A DNA stretch of 37,109 nt, taken from the NCBI GenBank assembly GCA_944324635.1, contig CALUXC010000005.1, positions 68,691 to 105,799 on the forward strand. Direction: 5' to 3'. Of the stretch, positions 9,202 to 18,829 are shown piece by piece (positions within the stretch are counted from its first letter, which is position 1; each line of letters starts with the position of its first letter). The DNA comes from Candidatus Avelusimicrobium intestinipullorum. Lineage in GTDB: Bacteria > Elusimicrobiota > Elusimicrobia > Elusimicrobiales > Elusimicrobiaceae. The notes beneath the pieces were generated by a model, which saw only the letters and a program-made list of their open reading frames with translations, was not told where the DNA came from and ran no database searches. A program made the translations under genes and the position numbers.

Positions 9202-9990
9202 TTATTTTGCAATAAAGAATTCAGGTTCTTTACGCTTGCCGCATTTAAGCCAAAACACTTTTTCGGCTGCCGCCAGCAAAAGTTTGTTTAGGCCTCTGGC
9301 TCCGTGCGGGCACACCGTCACACAGCGCATGCAGGAAATGCAGCGGGAAGCGTCCGTTTTTGTAGGGTCATCGGGCGGAATAGCCCCGACGGGGCAGGCT
9401 TTGACGCACTGCCCGCAGCGCACGCAGTCGGCCGATGCGGCAGGCTTAAACGGAATAGACGGATAATCCATATACGGGCGATGACCTTTTACGGGCGGAA
9501 CGGCAAGTTCCGCTACACCGGATACGTCCGCCAATTTTTGCTGGGCCTCTTTGGCAAAGGCTTTCAACAAGACCGCGTCCGCGTCGTCCGGGCGGCCTTT
9601 GGCCACGCTGTGCATCAGCGAATGTTCCGCCACCGGTGCGGCGCAGGCAAACGGCACAAACCCGCCAGCCAGCGCAATATCCTGCATTTCCAACAGGGCG
9701 TCATCATAATCCCGATTGCCAAACACCGCCAGCAACGTAGCCGGGGTATGGCTGCCTTTCATGCGGGCAAAACGGCGTGCCGCCGCGGCGGGAATGCGCC
9801 CGCCATATACGGGAGCGGCAAAAATCACCCACTCCTGCGGGCCAAAAGAGCACGCAAGCCGGTCGGCGGACTGTTCCGTCACGTCCAACACCTGGACCGG
9901 CAGCGACAGCGCCTGCGTAAAAACGGAAAGTGTTTTTTTCGTCAGCCCCGTGGCACTAAACACCACGGCTGTTATTTTCTCTATCTGCAC
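9202..9990 (-). CDS. EFR1-family flavodoxin/4Fe-4S ferredoxin protein
   Basis: 262 residues combining an N-terminal flavodoxin-like domain with a C-terminal two-cluster ferredoxin; a cytosolic electron-transfer protein with no known partner. The FMN phosphate loop is FSATGLTKK (about 10-18) and VIFAAPVYGGRIP is the second flavin-contact segment. The clusters are CVRCGQCVKACP (about 188-199) and CISCMRCVTVCP (about 216-227), both full CxxCxxCxxxCP. The start is GTG at 9990 with GGGAGG 6 bases upstream, the ribosome site overlapping the last codons of mutL (3-base gap). It is therefore probably the last gene of a mutS-mutL operon, though a role in mismatch repair is not implied. Confidence 0.88.
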   Translation of the reverse strand: MQIEKITAVVFSATGLTKKTLSVFTQALSLPVQVLDVTEQSADRLACSFGPQEWVIFAAPVYGGRIPAAAARRFARMKGSHTPATLLAVFGNRDYDDALLEMQDIALAGGFVPFACAAPVAEHSLMHSVAKGRPDDADAVLLKAFAKEAQQKLADVSGVAELAVPPVKGHRPYMDYPSIPFKPAASADCVRCGQCVKACPVGAIPPDDPTKTDASRCISCMRCVTVCPHGARGLNKLLLAAAEKVFWLKCGKRKEPEFFIAK

Positions 9991-9993
9991 GGG

Positions 9994-11868
9994 TTACCTC
10001 CCAAACAGTTTATCCACTTGTTTAATGTTCAGCTGTGCCACGCACGGGCGGCCGTGAGGGCAGTGCATGCCGTCTTGGCATTTTTTCATGTTTTCCAACA
10101 GAGCTTCGGCCTCCGCCGGGGAAATGGCGTCATGCGCTTTGATGGCTTTTTTACAAGCTAGCATGGCCACCATTTTGCGTTTGAGGCTTTCGGTAGATTT
10201 GGTGGGATCTCCCACCACCTGGGACAAGGAAACGATAAACTCTTTCATATCGTCTTCCTTAAAACGAATCATGTGCGGCATGGTGCGCACCAACACCGTA
10301 TGTGCGGAAAAAGCTTCCAGCTCAAAGCCGGCCGTTTTTAGCCAATCCGCCCAAGAAAGCAATGTCTGCGCGTTGGAAGGGGGCAAATCCACATGTACGG
10401 GGAAAAGCAGTTTTTGCACTTTCACGTCCCGCCGTTCAAACGCGTCCATATAATGTTCAAAAAGCACCCGTTCCTGCGCGGCGTGTTGGTCTATGAGCAC
10501 CAAACCTTCGGGGTTTTCAAAAAGCAAGTAGCTCCGCTGCAACTGGCCCAAATAGTGATAGGGGCCATGGTACCAGTCCGGGTCCGCCTGGCTGTGCAAA
10601 TCCGGCTGCACGGCACCGGCAGGCACTTCCGCCGTTTCCGCAGGTTCCGCCGCCGGCCGGGCCACATACTCGGCAGACTCTTCCGTTTCTTTTACCAAGA
10701 AATGCGGCTTTGGGGCGGGTTCTTTTAGGTCAGCGGTATGCAGAGAAGCAGGCGGCACACAGGACGCGGCAAAAGTTTCCATCGGCGTAGGCGTAAATAA
10801 TTTTTCGGCCGCGGCCTGCGCTTGAGGCGGCAAAGAAATGGACGGCGCCGCCAGTTGCACGTCCACGGGACGCGCATTGGAAAAAATCGTATCGCCTGCC
10901 GCGTTCATGAGCAGGCCAAATACTTTGTTCTCGTTTACAAAGCGAATATCGCGTTTTTGCGGGTGAATGTTTACGTCAAAATCGGCAGGGTCCAGCGTCA
11001 TATACACCAAAAACGCGGGGTGTCGGTCTTTCGAGCGGACATTTTGATAGGCTTTATAAATAGCCTGTTGAACGGTTTTGGAATCAATAGGGCGGCGATT
11101 TACAAATACATATTGCATATCCCGCACCGTCACCAGCTTGTCCGCCGGGGACAAAAAGAGCTTAAGCCCCATGTCGTCCTTTTGCGCGGCCAATAAAGAA
11201 GAGGCCACCTCTTCGCCGATAATCTGTTTAGCCCGCGCGCGGACGGCTTCTTCAAACGGAACTTGCTGGGCCGGCAAATCATACACACTGCGCCCGTTAA
11301 TGCGCACCCGATACCCCACGTTCAAATTGGCTAGAGCACTTTCTTCTATCACCTTAAGCAGGCAGGCCCGTTCATACGAATCGCTCTTCAAAAATTTAAG
11401 CCTTGCAGGCACATTGTAAAACAAATCCCGTATTTCCACGGTGGTGCCTTTAATGGCGGGTGCCGGGCTTTTAGACACCACTTTCCCCGCGTGCAGTTCC
11501 AACCGGTGGCCGCTTCCTTCCCCCGTGCAGCTGGTAAGCGTCATGCGCGAAACGGCCGCCACGGAATACAACGCCTCCCCGCGAAAACCGAAAGTGTGCA
11601 GGGTGGCCAAATCGTCAAACGCGCGGATTTTGCTGGTGGCATGGCGCAAAACGCTGGTTTGCAGGTCTTCTTCGTTCATGCCGCAGCCGTTATCATTAAT
11701 GCGTATCAAATCCCGCCCGGAGCCTTCAATATCAATGCTCACGCTGGTGGCGCCTGCGTCCACCGCGTTTTCCAGCAGTTCTTTGAGCACGCCCGCCGGG
11801 CGTTCTATCACTTCGCCCGCGGCGATTTTTCCGGCGGTTTTTTCGTCCAATACGCGTATGTTACTCAT
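9994..11868 (-). CDS. mutL: DNA mismatch repair protein MutL with endonuclease motif
   Basis: Links MutS mismatch recognition to strand removal. 624 residues. The N-terminal GHKL ATPase has [15 protein letters not shown] (58-64) and TFGFRGEAL (92-100). A Pro/Ala-rich linker spans about 335-430. The C-terminal domain has the metal-binding endonuclease motif [12 protein letters not shown] (460-471) and CPHGRP near 605, so MutL itself is expected to nick DNA. This fits an organism without MutH; none is seen here. The start overlaps the mutS stop by 8 bases (ATGAGTAA), and the gene is followed 3 bases later by the ferredoxin gene. Confidence 0.96.
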   Translation of the reverse strand: MSNIRVLDEKTAGKIAAGEVIERPAGVLKELLENAVDAGATSVSIDIEGSGRDLIRINDNGCGMNEEDLQTSVLRHATSKIRAFDDLATLHTFGFRGEALYSVAAVSRMTLTSCTGEGSGHRLELHAGKVVSKSPAPAIKGTTVEIRDLFYNVPARLKFLKSDSYERACLLKVIEESALANLNVGYRVRINGRSVYDLPAQQVPFEEAVRARAKQIIGEEVASSLLAAQKDDMGLKLFLSPADKLVTVRDMQYVFVNRRPIDSKTVQQAIYKAYQNVRSKDRHPAFLVYMTLDPADFDVNIHPQKRDIRFVNENKVFGLLMNAAGDTIFSNARPVDVQLAAPSISLPPQAQAAAEKLFTPTPMETFAASCVPPASLHTADLKEPAPKPHFLVKETEESAEYVARPAAEPAETAEVPAGAVQPDLHSQADPDWYHGPYHYLGQLQRSYLLFENPEGLVLIDQHAAQERVLFEHYMDAFERRDVKVQKLLFPVHVDLPPSNAQTLLSWADWLKTAGFELEAFSAHTVLVRTMPHMIRFKEDDMKEFIVSLSQVVGDPTKSTESLKRKMVAMLACKKAIKAHDAISPAEAEALLENMKKCQDGMHCPHGRPCVAQLNIKQVDKLFGR

Positions 11869-14425
11869 TGATTCGTTTCTTCCATTCGCAAATTAACTGC
11901 AGTGCCGCCAGCGGGGTCAGCTGGTCCGTATCGGCCAGTTTGATTTCTTCCACAATGGGCGACGAGAACAAATCTTTCACCATGTCCTGCTCTTTGACGG
12001 AAATTTTGGTTCCTTTTTTGGCTTCCAAATCTTTAAGCACTTTTTTGGCACGCAAGGTGCAGGCGGCAGGCAGGCCCGCAATTTCGGCCACGTGGATACC
12101 ATAGGAGCGATCGGCCGCACCGGGTAAAATTTGATACAAGAAAGCCAAACGGCTTTCGCCCGAAGCGTCCTTATATTCTTTGGCTTCCACATGAAAGTTG
12201 CGCACGCTTTCATATTTATTTTCCAAATCCACCAGTTCAAAATAGTGCGTGGCAAAAAGCACCTTGGGCCCGCCGTGCGGCTTGTACAGATATTCCACAA
12301 TGGCCCAGGCGATGGAAATCCCGTCAAAAGTAGAGGTGCCGCGGCCGACTTCGTCCAACAAAATCAAACTGCGCGGCGTCATGGAGGCCAAAATATGCGC
12401 CGTTTCGTTCATTTCCACCATAAAAGTGGAATTACCCCGGCTAAGGGCATCGTGCGCGCCGATGCGCGTCATGATTTTATCCACAATACCCATTTGGGCC
12501 GAAGAAGCCGGCACAAAGCTGCCCATCTGCGCCAAAATAACCAGAATGGCCGTCTGCTTTAAGAACACGCTTTTACCGCCCATATTGGGGCCCGTAATCA
12601 GCATAATCTGGGTTTGGGGGGTGCCGATTTCCAAATTGTTCGGCACAAAACTGCCGGACGGCAAGGACGCTTCCACCAGCGGGTGGCGGCCGTTTTGGTA
12701 GCGGATTTCGGTGCCGTTGTCCACAACCGGCTTAATCCAGCCGCCCTGCATGGCGCACAACGCCAGCGAAACGTACACGTCCAGCTCGGAAACGATATGG
12801 GCAAATTCTTTGAGGTTGTTTATCTGCGTGGCCAGGGTTTTGCGCACCTCGTCAAACAAGGCGCTTTCCAAACGCAAAATGCGCTGTTCGGCATTGAGGA
12901 TTTTGTCCTCCAATGCTTTCAGTTCTTCGGTAATAAAGCGCTCCGCATTGACCAGCGTCTGCTTGCGCACGTATGAAAAGGGTACTTTGTCTATATGGGT
13001 TTTGGTGACTTCAAAATAATAGCCAAAAACGGAATTAAAACCTACTTTCATGGAAGAAATACCCGTTTTTTCGCGTTCGCGCGCGCAGATTTCTTCCATG
13101 CTTTTGCTGCCGTTGGCCTTGAGGGAACGCAATTCGTCCAACTCGGCATTGTAGCCGGTGCGAATGACGTGCCCGTCCGAAAGGCGAAGGGGCGGGTTTT
13201 CGTCCACCGCGTCGTAAAGCAGGCGGGCCATATCCTGCAGCACGGGCAGAATGTGTACAAATTTGGCCTGCAAGTGGGGCGTAATGGCCGCGCCGTACGT
13301 TTCAAACCAGCGGGCAATCGGGTCCACATTCAGCAAGGACTGCCTCAACCCCGACAAATCCCGCGGCGAAGCCGTACCCGTGGCGGTGCGCGTCATAATA
13401 CGTTCAATATCGGAAATGTTTTCAAGAAGCGCCGTTAAATCGGCCACGGCGGACTGATTTTTTACAAACCCTTCCACACAGTCCTGCCGCTGGGCAATTT
13501 CGCCGGGGTCCATAAGCGGGTGCAAAATCCATTCTTTCAGCTTGCGGCTGCCCACGGCGGTTTGGGTTTTGTCCAGCAAGGCCCACAAACTGCCTTTGCG
13601 TCCGCCTTCCTGACTTTTAACTAATTCCAAGGCGGCCACGGCGTTTTCGTCAATTTGCAAACATTCTTTCAGCTCCCGGTAAGAAGGAATCAAGACCGCT
13701 TTGAAACTGGGTTCGGTCACGCTTAAATACTTCATGGTTTGCAGGGCGCACGCCAGGGCTTTTTTCTTGTTGCCCCAGGCACCCAGCGCGGGCCAATTGG
13801 CGGGGAGCGTGTAATCCCCGTCAAAGGGGGGCTGCTCGGTAAGCGTTAAATTGCCGGGCAGGACCACTTTGTTTTTTAATTGGGAAAGGGAGTCTTTGTC
13901 GCCGATAATTTCGGACGGGTTGATAGCGGCCAGCGCCGCGGCCAAGTTGGCCAGGGTGGCGTCTTTATCGTTTTGGTTTACCCAAAACTCGCCGGTGGAT
14001 ACTTCCACGCAGGACAGCGCCCACCCGCCGCCGCCCACGCTAACGGCCACCAAATAGTTGGCCTGGTTAGCCTGCAAGAGGGTATCTTCCATCAAAGTGC
14101 CGGGGGTTATCACGCGAATGACTTTGCGTTCAAACAGCTTGGTGGTTTTATCCATTACCGAGCTGGTTTGCTCGCAAATGCCGATTTTTTTGCCCGCGTT
14201 CAAAAGCCGTACGATGTAGTTGTTGGCGGCATGATACGGAATGCCGCACATAGGAATGCCGTTGCGGGCGGTGAGCGTAAGGCCCAAAAGCGCGCTTACT
14301 TCGCGGGCCTGCTCGTCAAACATTTCGTAAAAATCGCCCAAACGGAAAAACAACACTATCCCGGGGTGTTTTTCCCGAATTTCGTAGTATTGCTTCATTA
14401 AAGGGGTGGAAGTACTCTTTTGCAT
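11861..14425 (-). CDS. mutS: DNA mismatch repair protein MutS
   Basis: Recognises base mismatches and small loops and recruits MutL. The 854-residue length is normal for MutS1. The mismatch-reading motif FYE is at 32-34 (GDFYEMF), Walker A GPNMGGKS at 612-619, Walker B LILLDEVG around 687-694, and the dimer-interface signature GRGTSTFDG follows. The start ATG at 14425 has no Shine-Dalgarno; instead TGCTAAAAT, an extended -10 element, ends 6 bases before it, so the mRNA may be leaderless. mutL overlaps the end of the gene. Confidence 0.96.
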   Translation of the reverse strand: MQKSTSTPLMKQYYEIREKHPGIVLFFRLGDFYEMFDEQAREVSALLGLTLTARNGIPMCGIPYHAANNYIVRLLNAGKKIGICEQTSSVMDKTTKLFERKVIRVITPGTLMEDTLLQANQANYLVAVSVGGGGWALSCVEVSTGEFWVNQNDKDATLANLAAALAAINPSEIIGDKDSLSQLKNKVVLPGNLTLTEQPPFDGDYTLPANWPALGAWGNKKKALACALQTMKYLSVTEPSFKAVLIPSYRELKECLQIDENAVAALELVKSQEGGRKGSLWALLDKTQTAVGSRKLKEWILHPLMDPGEIAQRQDCVEGFVKNQSAVADLTALLENISDIERIMTRTATGTASPRDLSGLRQSLLNVDPIARWFETYGAAITPHLQAKFVHILPVLQDMARLLYDAVDENPPLRLSDGHVIRTGYNAELDELRSLKANGSKSMEEICAREREKTGISSMKVGFNSVFGYYFEVTKTHIDKVPFSYVRKQTLVNAERFITEELKALEDKILNAEQRILRLESALFDEVRKTLATQINNLKEFAHIVSELDVYVSLALCAMQGGWIKPVVDNGTEIRYQNGRHPLVEASLPSGSFVPNNLEIGTPQTQIMLITGPNMGGKSVFLKQTAILVILAQMGSFVPASSAQMGIVDKIMTRIGAHDALSRGNSTFMVEMNETAHILASMTPRSLILLDEVGRGTSTFDGISIAWAIVEYLYKPHGGPKVLFATHYFELVDLENKYESVRNFHVEAKEYKDASGESRLAFLYQILPGAADRSYGIHVAEIAGLPAACTLRAKKVLKDLEAKKGTKISVKEQDMVKDLFSSPIVEEIKLADTDQLTPLAALQLICEWKKRINE

Positions 14426-14431
14426 AGTGAT

Positions 14432-14440
14432 ATTTTAGCA
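14432..14440 (-). promoter_or_regulatory. Extended -10 element for mutS
   Basis: On the minus strand TGC-TAAAAT lies 6 bases before the mutS ATG. No good -35 is seen 17 bases further up, but an extended -10 can work without one. Transcription would start at or next to the ATG, consistent with the absence of a Shine-Dalgarno sequence. Confidence 0.4.
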
Positions 14441-14472
14441 ATTTTGGCCCGAGATTATCCGCCGCAAAGCAT

Positions 14473-14496
14473 AAAAAAACCACCCTTTCGGGTGGT
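14473..14496 (-). terminator. Intrinsic terminator of tRNA-Tyr
   Basis: On the minus strand the stem ACCACCC (14490-14496) / GGGTGGT (14479-14485) closes a GAAA loop and is followed by a run of T (the A run at 14473-14479 on the plus strand). It lies just after the tRNA CCA end. Confidence 0.9.
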
Positions 14497-14500
14497 TAAA

Positions 14501-14587
14501 TGGTGGTAGGAATAGGATTCGAACCTATGTAGGGCGTAGCCCGACGGTTTTACAGACCGTTGCTTTTGACCGCTCAGCCATCCTACC
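14501..14587 (-). tRNA. tRNA-Tyr (anticodon GTA)
   Basis: The acceptor stem GGTAGGA/TCCTACC, the D-arm, and the anticodon loop CTGTAAA closed by ACGGT/ACCGT are visible. There is a long variable arm, as expected for bacterial class II tRNA-Tyr. The T-arm is ATAGG-TTCGAAT-CCTAT. Discriminator A and CCA are encoded (14501-14504). A promoter and a terminator flank it, so it is its own transcription unit. Confidence 0.97.
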
Positions 14588-14659
14588 AAAATTACATTAA
14601 AATCCGGAAGCAATAATGCCCCCGGGTCCTAATTATTACTTAAACAACTAGGTACAAAT

Positions 14660-14688
14660 ATTATAACAAAAAATTTACCTACTGTCAC
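14660..14688 (-). promoter_or_regulatory. Sigma-70-type promoter for tRNA-Tyr
   Basis: Minus strand: -35 GTGACA (14683-14688, 5 of 6), 17-bp spacer, -10 TATAAT (14660-14665, perfect). Expected start near 14653, about 65 bases before the mature tRNA. Confidence 0.85.
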
Positions 14689-14721
14689 CCCTTTCCAAAA
14701 ACCATCTTGTTAGAAAAGAGT

Positions 14722-15231
14722 TTACATAGGATAGACTATTGCCCGGGTCCAGGCTCCATATCCGGTTAGTTCTTGCCCGTTTCTAAGGTGCCATATTTTG
14801 GTGCAATAGGTGTCATGCGTCCAATACTCATAGCAATACAGCCCTTTCACCGGATATCCGGGATCTTTTCCAATAAAATAATGGAATCCATGCTCACGGT
14901 ACGGTCCTTTCAAACGCGTCATACGCAAGCTGGCCCCCATGAGATTGCTTTGTCCAAAGTAATCCAGCTTCCATTCTTCATTAGACACACTTGTATCGCT
15001 TTTCTTTTCATAAGGAATGGTTATATCCAAATCTTCCAAGCTTTTGGGATAGCTGCCATTACTTAAATAATACACATCTACGGCTTGCGCCAAGCTGCGC
15101 ATCAAGCTCAACGCTTCCGTCGCGCGCGATTTTTCCACCGCATTTTGATACTGCGGCATGGCAATTGCCGCCAGTATACCAATGATTAAAACGACCACCA
15201 GCAGTTCTATCAATGTAAAACCTTTTAGCAT
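14722..15231 (-). CDS. Type IV pilin-like protein
   Basis: 169 residues. MLKG-FTLIELL is a textbook class III prepilin signal: a very short basic leader, cleavage after Gly4, and Glu at +5. It is followed by the hydrophobic assembly helix (to about residue 26) and the amphipathic continuation with AVEKSRATEALSLMRSLAQA, as in major pilins and GspG-type pseudopilins. The C-terminal globular part has only three or so cysteines (YCYEYW, TYCTKIW) and many aromatic residues. AAGGAG lies about 6 bases before the ATG. It stands alone between alaS and tRNA-Tyr with no assembly genes near, which fits dispersed pilin genes sharing one export machine elsewhere. The exact filament type is not decidable. 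Confidence 0.88.
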   Translation of the reverse strand: MLKGFTLIELLVVVLIIGILAAIAMPQYQNAVEKSRATEALSLMRSLAQAVDVYYLSNGSYPKSLEDLDITIPYEKKSDTSVSNEEWKLDYFGQSNLMGASLRMTRLKGPYREHGFHYFIGKDPGYPVKGLYCYEYWTHDTYCTKIWHLRNGQELTGYGAWTRAIVYPM

Positions 15232-15288
15232 TTAAGGCTCCTTGTTTGGCAAATTTGAGAATTTATCCGCGGGTTCATATCTAGCAGG

Positions 15289-15303
15289 CTGTTAATCTAA
15301 CAG
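15289..15303. promoter_or_regulatory. 15-bp palindrome upstream of pilin gene
   Basis: CTGTTA-ATC-TAACAG is a perfect inverted repeat about 60 bases upstream of the pilin ATG, beside a long A run. It is a possible operator for the pilin gene; no clear -35/-10 pair was found next to it. Confidence 0.3.
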
Positions 15304-15376
15304 AAGTGTATCAAAAAAAAAACAAAACAACCCTTTTCAAAAAGGATTTATCCCTTTCGGCTGAATTTTATGGCAC

Positions 15377-15408
15377 AAAAAACGCCCCGGTGTAACCGGG
15401 GCGTTTTT
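15377..15408 (-). terminator. Intrinsic terminator of alaS
   Basis: 10-bp stem AACGCCCCGG / CCGGGGCGTT around the loop TGTAA, with an A run (15377-15382) that becomes the T run on the minus strand, just after the alaS stop. A T run on the plus strand makes it symmetric, but no plus-strand gene ends here. Confidence 0.88.
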
Positions 15409-15421
15409 GTTAACACAATTA

Positions 15422-18034
15422 TTACAAGGTTTCTTTCAGCTGGTTGACTAACTCTTGCCAGGGGCGTTTGGCTTCGCCGCCGCCTTGGGCAAAGTCGGGC
15501 CGGCCGCCGGCGCGGCCGTTTAAGTCCGCCGCCAGCTGCTTGGCCACGGTCACCGCGTCAATATTGGGCAGTTTGCCCGCCATTTTAACCACGAAAGAGC
15601 GTTTGCCTTCTTTATCGCAGGTAACGATAACGATAGCCTGTTGGTGTTTTTGGGCCACCGTATCGGCAATGGCGCGCAGTTCCTTGGGTTCAGCACCGTC
15701 CGCATTGCGAATCACCAAAGAAGAACCGTTCTTCATGGTAACGGCAATTTCGTTCATGCCGCCAGCCGCAAGGGCTTTTTCGCGGAATTGCGTGTAGCGC
15801 TTTTTCACTTCTTTAAGTTCGTCCATAATCGCGTTCACGCGGGTGAACACGTCTTTGGCAGGGACTTCCAACCGGCCGGCCAAATCATCGGCCTGGCGGT
15901 TGACTTCTTTCAAATAGTCCAGCGCGGCATAGCCCGCCACGCCTTCAATGCGGCGCACCCCCGCAGAAACGGAACCTTCCTTAAGCACCAAAACGGTCAT
16001 CACTTCGGCCGTGTTTTTCACGTGCGTGCCAGCGCACAGCTCCAAGCTGTACTTGTTTTCCGGGTGATCAAAATCTCCGCCCATCAAAACAAAGCGGGCC
16101 GGATCCGCATACGTTTCACCCAGCAAGGTTACCGCGCCCAATTTTTCGGCGTCTTTAAGCGGGCGCACCTGGCACGTAACGGGCAGGGCGCTTTCGGCCG
16201 CGCGGTTGGCGATTTGCCACGCGCGGGCCAATTCTTCGGCCGACGGGGTTTTGGAAAGCGTATAGTCAAACCGGAAGCGTTCGGGCGATACATACGAACC
16301 GCTCTGGTGTACGGACGTGCCAAACACCTGGCGCAGGGCCGCGTTGACCAAGTGAATAGCGCTATGGTTGGCCATGCAGCGTTTGCGCAGGGCCGCATCC
16401 ACACGCAGGGTTACGCGGTCTTCTTTTTTCAGCGTTCCTTCCACCTTGTGCAAATACACTTTGCCCAACGGTTTTTGTACGTCCAGCACGCGGGCGGTTT
16501 CCCGGCCGTTTAACAGCACCAGGCCCTTGTCCCCCACCTGTCCGCCGGATTCGGCATAAAAAGGCGTTTGGTTAAATACGGCGTATCCTTCGCCGGACAA
16601 GCTGTCGGTAAGTTCAAATTTATCATTAAGCAAAGCCAACACCTGCGCTTCATCTTCCAGCGTTTCGTACCCGGTAAACACGGTGGCGGGGTAGCCGTTT
16701 TCAATCTTTTGCATCATGACGGCTTTGCCTTTGGTGAATTCGTCCGCATACGAACGGCTCTTGGCTTGAGCGGCTTCTTTGGCTTTTTCATAACCGGCCT
16801 GGTCCACCGTTACGCCTTTGGCGGCGGCGATTTCTTTGGTCAGTTCTAGCGGAAAACCAAACGTTTCGTGCAGGTGGAAAGCTTCTTCGCCGGGAAGCGT
16901 TTTGCCGCAGGAAGCAAGCAGGGCGGAAAGTTTTTCTTCCCCGGTTACCAGCGTTTTTAAGAACGTAGTTTCTTCCTGTTTCAATACGTCTTGAATGTGG
17001 GAGAGGTTTTTGTCAATTTCCGGGTACAAACCCGCAAAAATGAATTGCACCACCGGCACCAGCGTGTAGAGGTAAGGCTTGTCGTTACCCATCAGCTTGG
17101 CATAGCGCGCGGCACGGCGAATGAGGCGGCGCAAAATGTAGCCGCGGCCTTCGTTGGAAGGCAAAATGCCTTCGGCAATCAAAAAGCTGGAGCTGCGCAC
17201 ATGGTCGGCAATGATGCGAAGGGCAGAAACTTCTTCCTTCGTTTCGCCTTTAATGCCCAAGTCTTTCTTGGCCTGGGAAATAAGCGGCGTAAACAAATCC
17301 GTTTCAAAAACGTTTTTAGCGCCTTGCATGGCCATGCACAAGCGTTCCAACCCCATGCCGGTATCAATGTTGTTGTGGGGCAGGGGCTTAAAGGTGCCGT
17401 CTTCTTGGCGGTTGTAGCTTTCAAAAACGATATTCCAAATTTCTACGAAGCGGCCGCAGTCGCAGGTAATGTCGCAATGCGGGTTTTTGCAGCCTTTGGG
17501 GCCAAAATCATAATAGATTTCCGTGCAGGGGCCGCAGGGACCCGTGGGGCCCATGGTCCAAAAGTTGTCGGCCTCGCCCAATTCAAAAATGCGTTCCGCC
17601 GGCACATATTTCAGCCACGCTTCATACGCTTCGGCGTCGCGCGGGGCGATGCCGCCTTTGTAGATGCTGACGTAGAGTTTATCCGCCGGGATTTGCAGCA
17701 CTTGGGTGAGGTATTCCCAAGCCCAGTCAATCGCTTCTTTTTTGAAATAATCGCCGAACGAAAAGTTGCCCAACATTTCAAAAAAGGTCAGATGTCTTTC
17801 GGTAAAGCCCACGCTGTCAATATCCGTGGTGCGCACGCATTTTTGGCAGGTGGCGGCATTTTTGAGGGAATTGTCTATGCCCAAAAAGTTGGCCTTGAAC
17901 TGCACCATGCCCGCAGAGGTAAACAAAAGGGTCGGGTCCGAATGGGGAATAAGGGAGCTGGAGGCAATAACCGGCAGCCCTTTGGAGTGGAAAAATTGCA
18001 AATATCCGTTTCTGATTTCTGTGCTTGTTTTCAT
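15422..18034 (-). CDS. alaS: Alanine--tRNA ligase
   Basis: Charges tRNA-Ala with alanine and edits mischarged Ser/Gly. Class II synthetase domain with SLIPHSDPTLLFTSAGM and the helical RRLIRRAARYAK. The editing domain has the zinc motif NHSAIHLVNAAL (HxxxH) paired with CAGTH (usually CGGTH). The C-terminal DHHA1 part has GGRPDFAQGGG. The frame stays open 14 codons upstream to a TTG (18076), but AAGAAGG lies 4 bases before the internal ATG at 18034 and the protein MKTSTEIRNGYLQFF starts as the family does, so I choose that start (870 residues, normal length). It is divergent from the HAD gene and terminates at 15377-15408. Confidence 0.97.
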   Translation of the reverse strand: MKTSTEIRNGYLQFFHSKGLPVIASSSLIPHSDPTLLFTSAGMVQFKANFLGIDNSLKNAATCQKCVRTTDIDSVGFTERHLTFFEMLGNFSFGDYFKKEAIDWAWEYLTQVLQIPADKLYVSIYKGGIAPRDAEAYEAWLKYVPAERIFELGEADNFWTMGPTGPCGPCTEIYYDFGPKGCKNPHCDITCDCGRFVEIWNIVFESYNRQEDGTFKPLPHNNIDTGMGLERLCMAMQGAKNVFETDLFTPLISQAKKDLGIKGETKEEVSALRIIADHVRSSSFLIAEGILPSNEGRGYILRRLIRRAARYAKLMGNDKPYLYTLVPVVQFIFAGLYPEIDKNLSHIQDVLKQEETTFLKTLVTGEEKLSALLASCGKTLPGEEAFHLHETFGFPLELTKEIAAAKGVTVDQAGYEKAKEAAQAKSRSYADEFTKGKAVMMQKIENGYPATVFTGYETLEDEAQVLALLNDKFELTDSLSGEGYAVFNQTPFYAESGGQVGDKGLVLLNGRETARVLDVQKPLGKVYLHKVEGTLKKEDRVTLRVDAALRKRCMANHSAIHLVNAALRQVFGTSVHQSGSYVSPERFRFDYTLSKTPSAEELARAWQIANRAAESALPVTCQVRPLKDAEKLGAVTLLGETYADPARFVLMGGDFDHPENKYSLELCAGTHVKNTAEVMTVLVLKEGSVSAGVRRIEGVAGYAALDYLKEVNRQADDLAGRLEVPAKDVFTRVNAIMDELKEVKKRYTQFREKALAAGGMNEIAVTMKNGSSLVIRNADGAEPKELRAIADTVAQKHQQAIVIVTCDKEGKRSFVVKMAGKLPNIDAVTVAKQLAADLNGRAGGRPDFAQGGGEAKRPWQELVNQLKETL

Positions 18035-18083
18035 AAAACCTTCTTGTAATAAAACATATATAATAAAGTATATCAAATACGGG

Positions 18084-18105
18084 GGGCGCTCCGCGCGTGC
18101 CGCCC
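18084..18105 (+). other. GC-rich hairpin before the HAD gene
   Basis: GGGCG (18084-18088) can pair with CGCCC (18101-18105) across a GC-rich loop, immediately followed by a G-run that acts as the Shine-Dalgarno for the ATG at 18116. Flanking sequence is very AT-rich. It could modulate ribosome access; evidence is only the sequence. Confidence 0.25.
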
Positions 18106-18115
18106 GGGGGGTTAT

Positions 18116-18814
18116 ATGTCCTTTTCAGCCGCTAAGGTCCGCTTTGTGTGCTTTGATGCGGACGATACACTTTGGAAAAATGAAGAGTTTTACCGTCAGG
18201 CCGAAGCGCGCTTTGCCCGTTTGCTGGCAGGCGTCCTTCCGCCCGAACAAGCGGTGGAAGAGCTCTTCCAAACCGAAATGAACAATTTGGAAACCTTTGG
18301 CTACGGAGCCAAAAGTTTCACGCTTTCCATGATTCAAACGGCCTTGCACGTTTTGCCCGAACAAAAAGCCCACCAGGCCGTAACCGAAATTTTACAAATC
18401 GGCAAAGACCTTATCGCCCACCCGGTGGAACTGCTGCCCGGCGTGCGGGAAACGTTGGAAAAGCTATCGGGCAAGTATCATTTGTCCGTTATCACCAAGG
18501 GAGACTTATTGGACCAGGAACGCAAATTGCATAAATCGGGGCTGGTGCCGCTTTTTAACTGCGTAGAAATCGTCAGCGACAAAACCCCCTCCGCTTACCG
18601 CGAACTGTTTGTTAAACTGGGCGCCAAACCCGAAGAAGCCTTAATGGTGGGCAATTCACTCCGATCGGACGTATTCCCCGCCCTGGAAACGGGGGCGCAA
18701 GCGGCCTATCTCCCCTGCGCCTGCGGGTGGAAACATGAAGAAATGGAAGAGCCCGCACAGCCGCCGTATCTAAAGATTGCGGCCCTAAGCGATTTACTGC
18801 GCGTTTTGTTATAA
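18116..18814 (+). CDS. HAD-superfamily hydrolase (YjjG-like phosphatase)
   Basis: 232 residues, cytosolic. The four HAD motifs are present: CFDADDTLW with nucleophile D14 and acid/base D16; VITKGD (Thr/Ser motif II); the Lys of SDKTPSAY (motif III); and MVGNSLRSDV (motif IV). The helical cap between motifs I and II is the C1 type of small-molecule phosphatases and pyrimidine nucleotidases. The substrate is not predictable. It is the first gene of a plus-strand run, followed 15 bases later by the small membrane protein and then a lipid kinase. That context would allow a role on a lipid- or nucleotide-linked phosphate, but this is speculation. Confidence 0.88.
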   Translation: MSFSAAKVRFVCFDADDTLWKNEEFYRQAEARFARLLAGVLPPEQAVEELFQTEMNNLETFGYGAKSFTLSMIQTALHVLPEQKAHQAVTEILQIGKDLIAHPVELLPGVRETLEKLSGKYHLSVITKGDLLDQERKLHKSGLVPLFNCVEIVSDKTPSAYRELFVKLGAKPEEALMVGNSLRSDVFPALETGAQAAYLPCACGWKHEEMEEPAQPPYLKIAALSDLLRVLL

Positions 18815-18829
18815 TTTTGAGAGGAATAT

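Noticed and set aside
16991..18049. 352-codon open frame antisense to alaS
   Set aside because: Shadow of alaS, whose motifs are intact; no ribosome site or family match.
18035..18076. Longer alaS start at TTG 18076
   Set aside because: The extra residues are hydrophobic leader-like sequence (IYFIIYVLLQ) not found in the family, and AAGAAGG sits correctly before the ATG at 18034.
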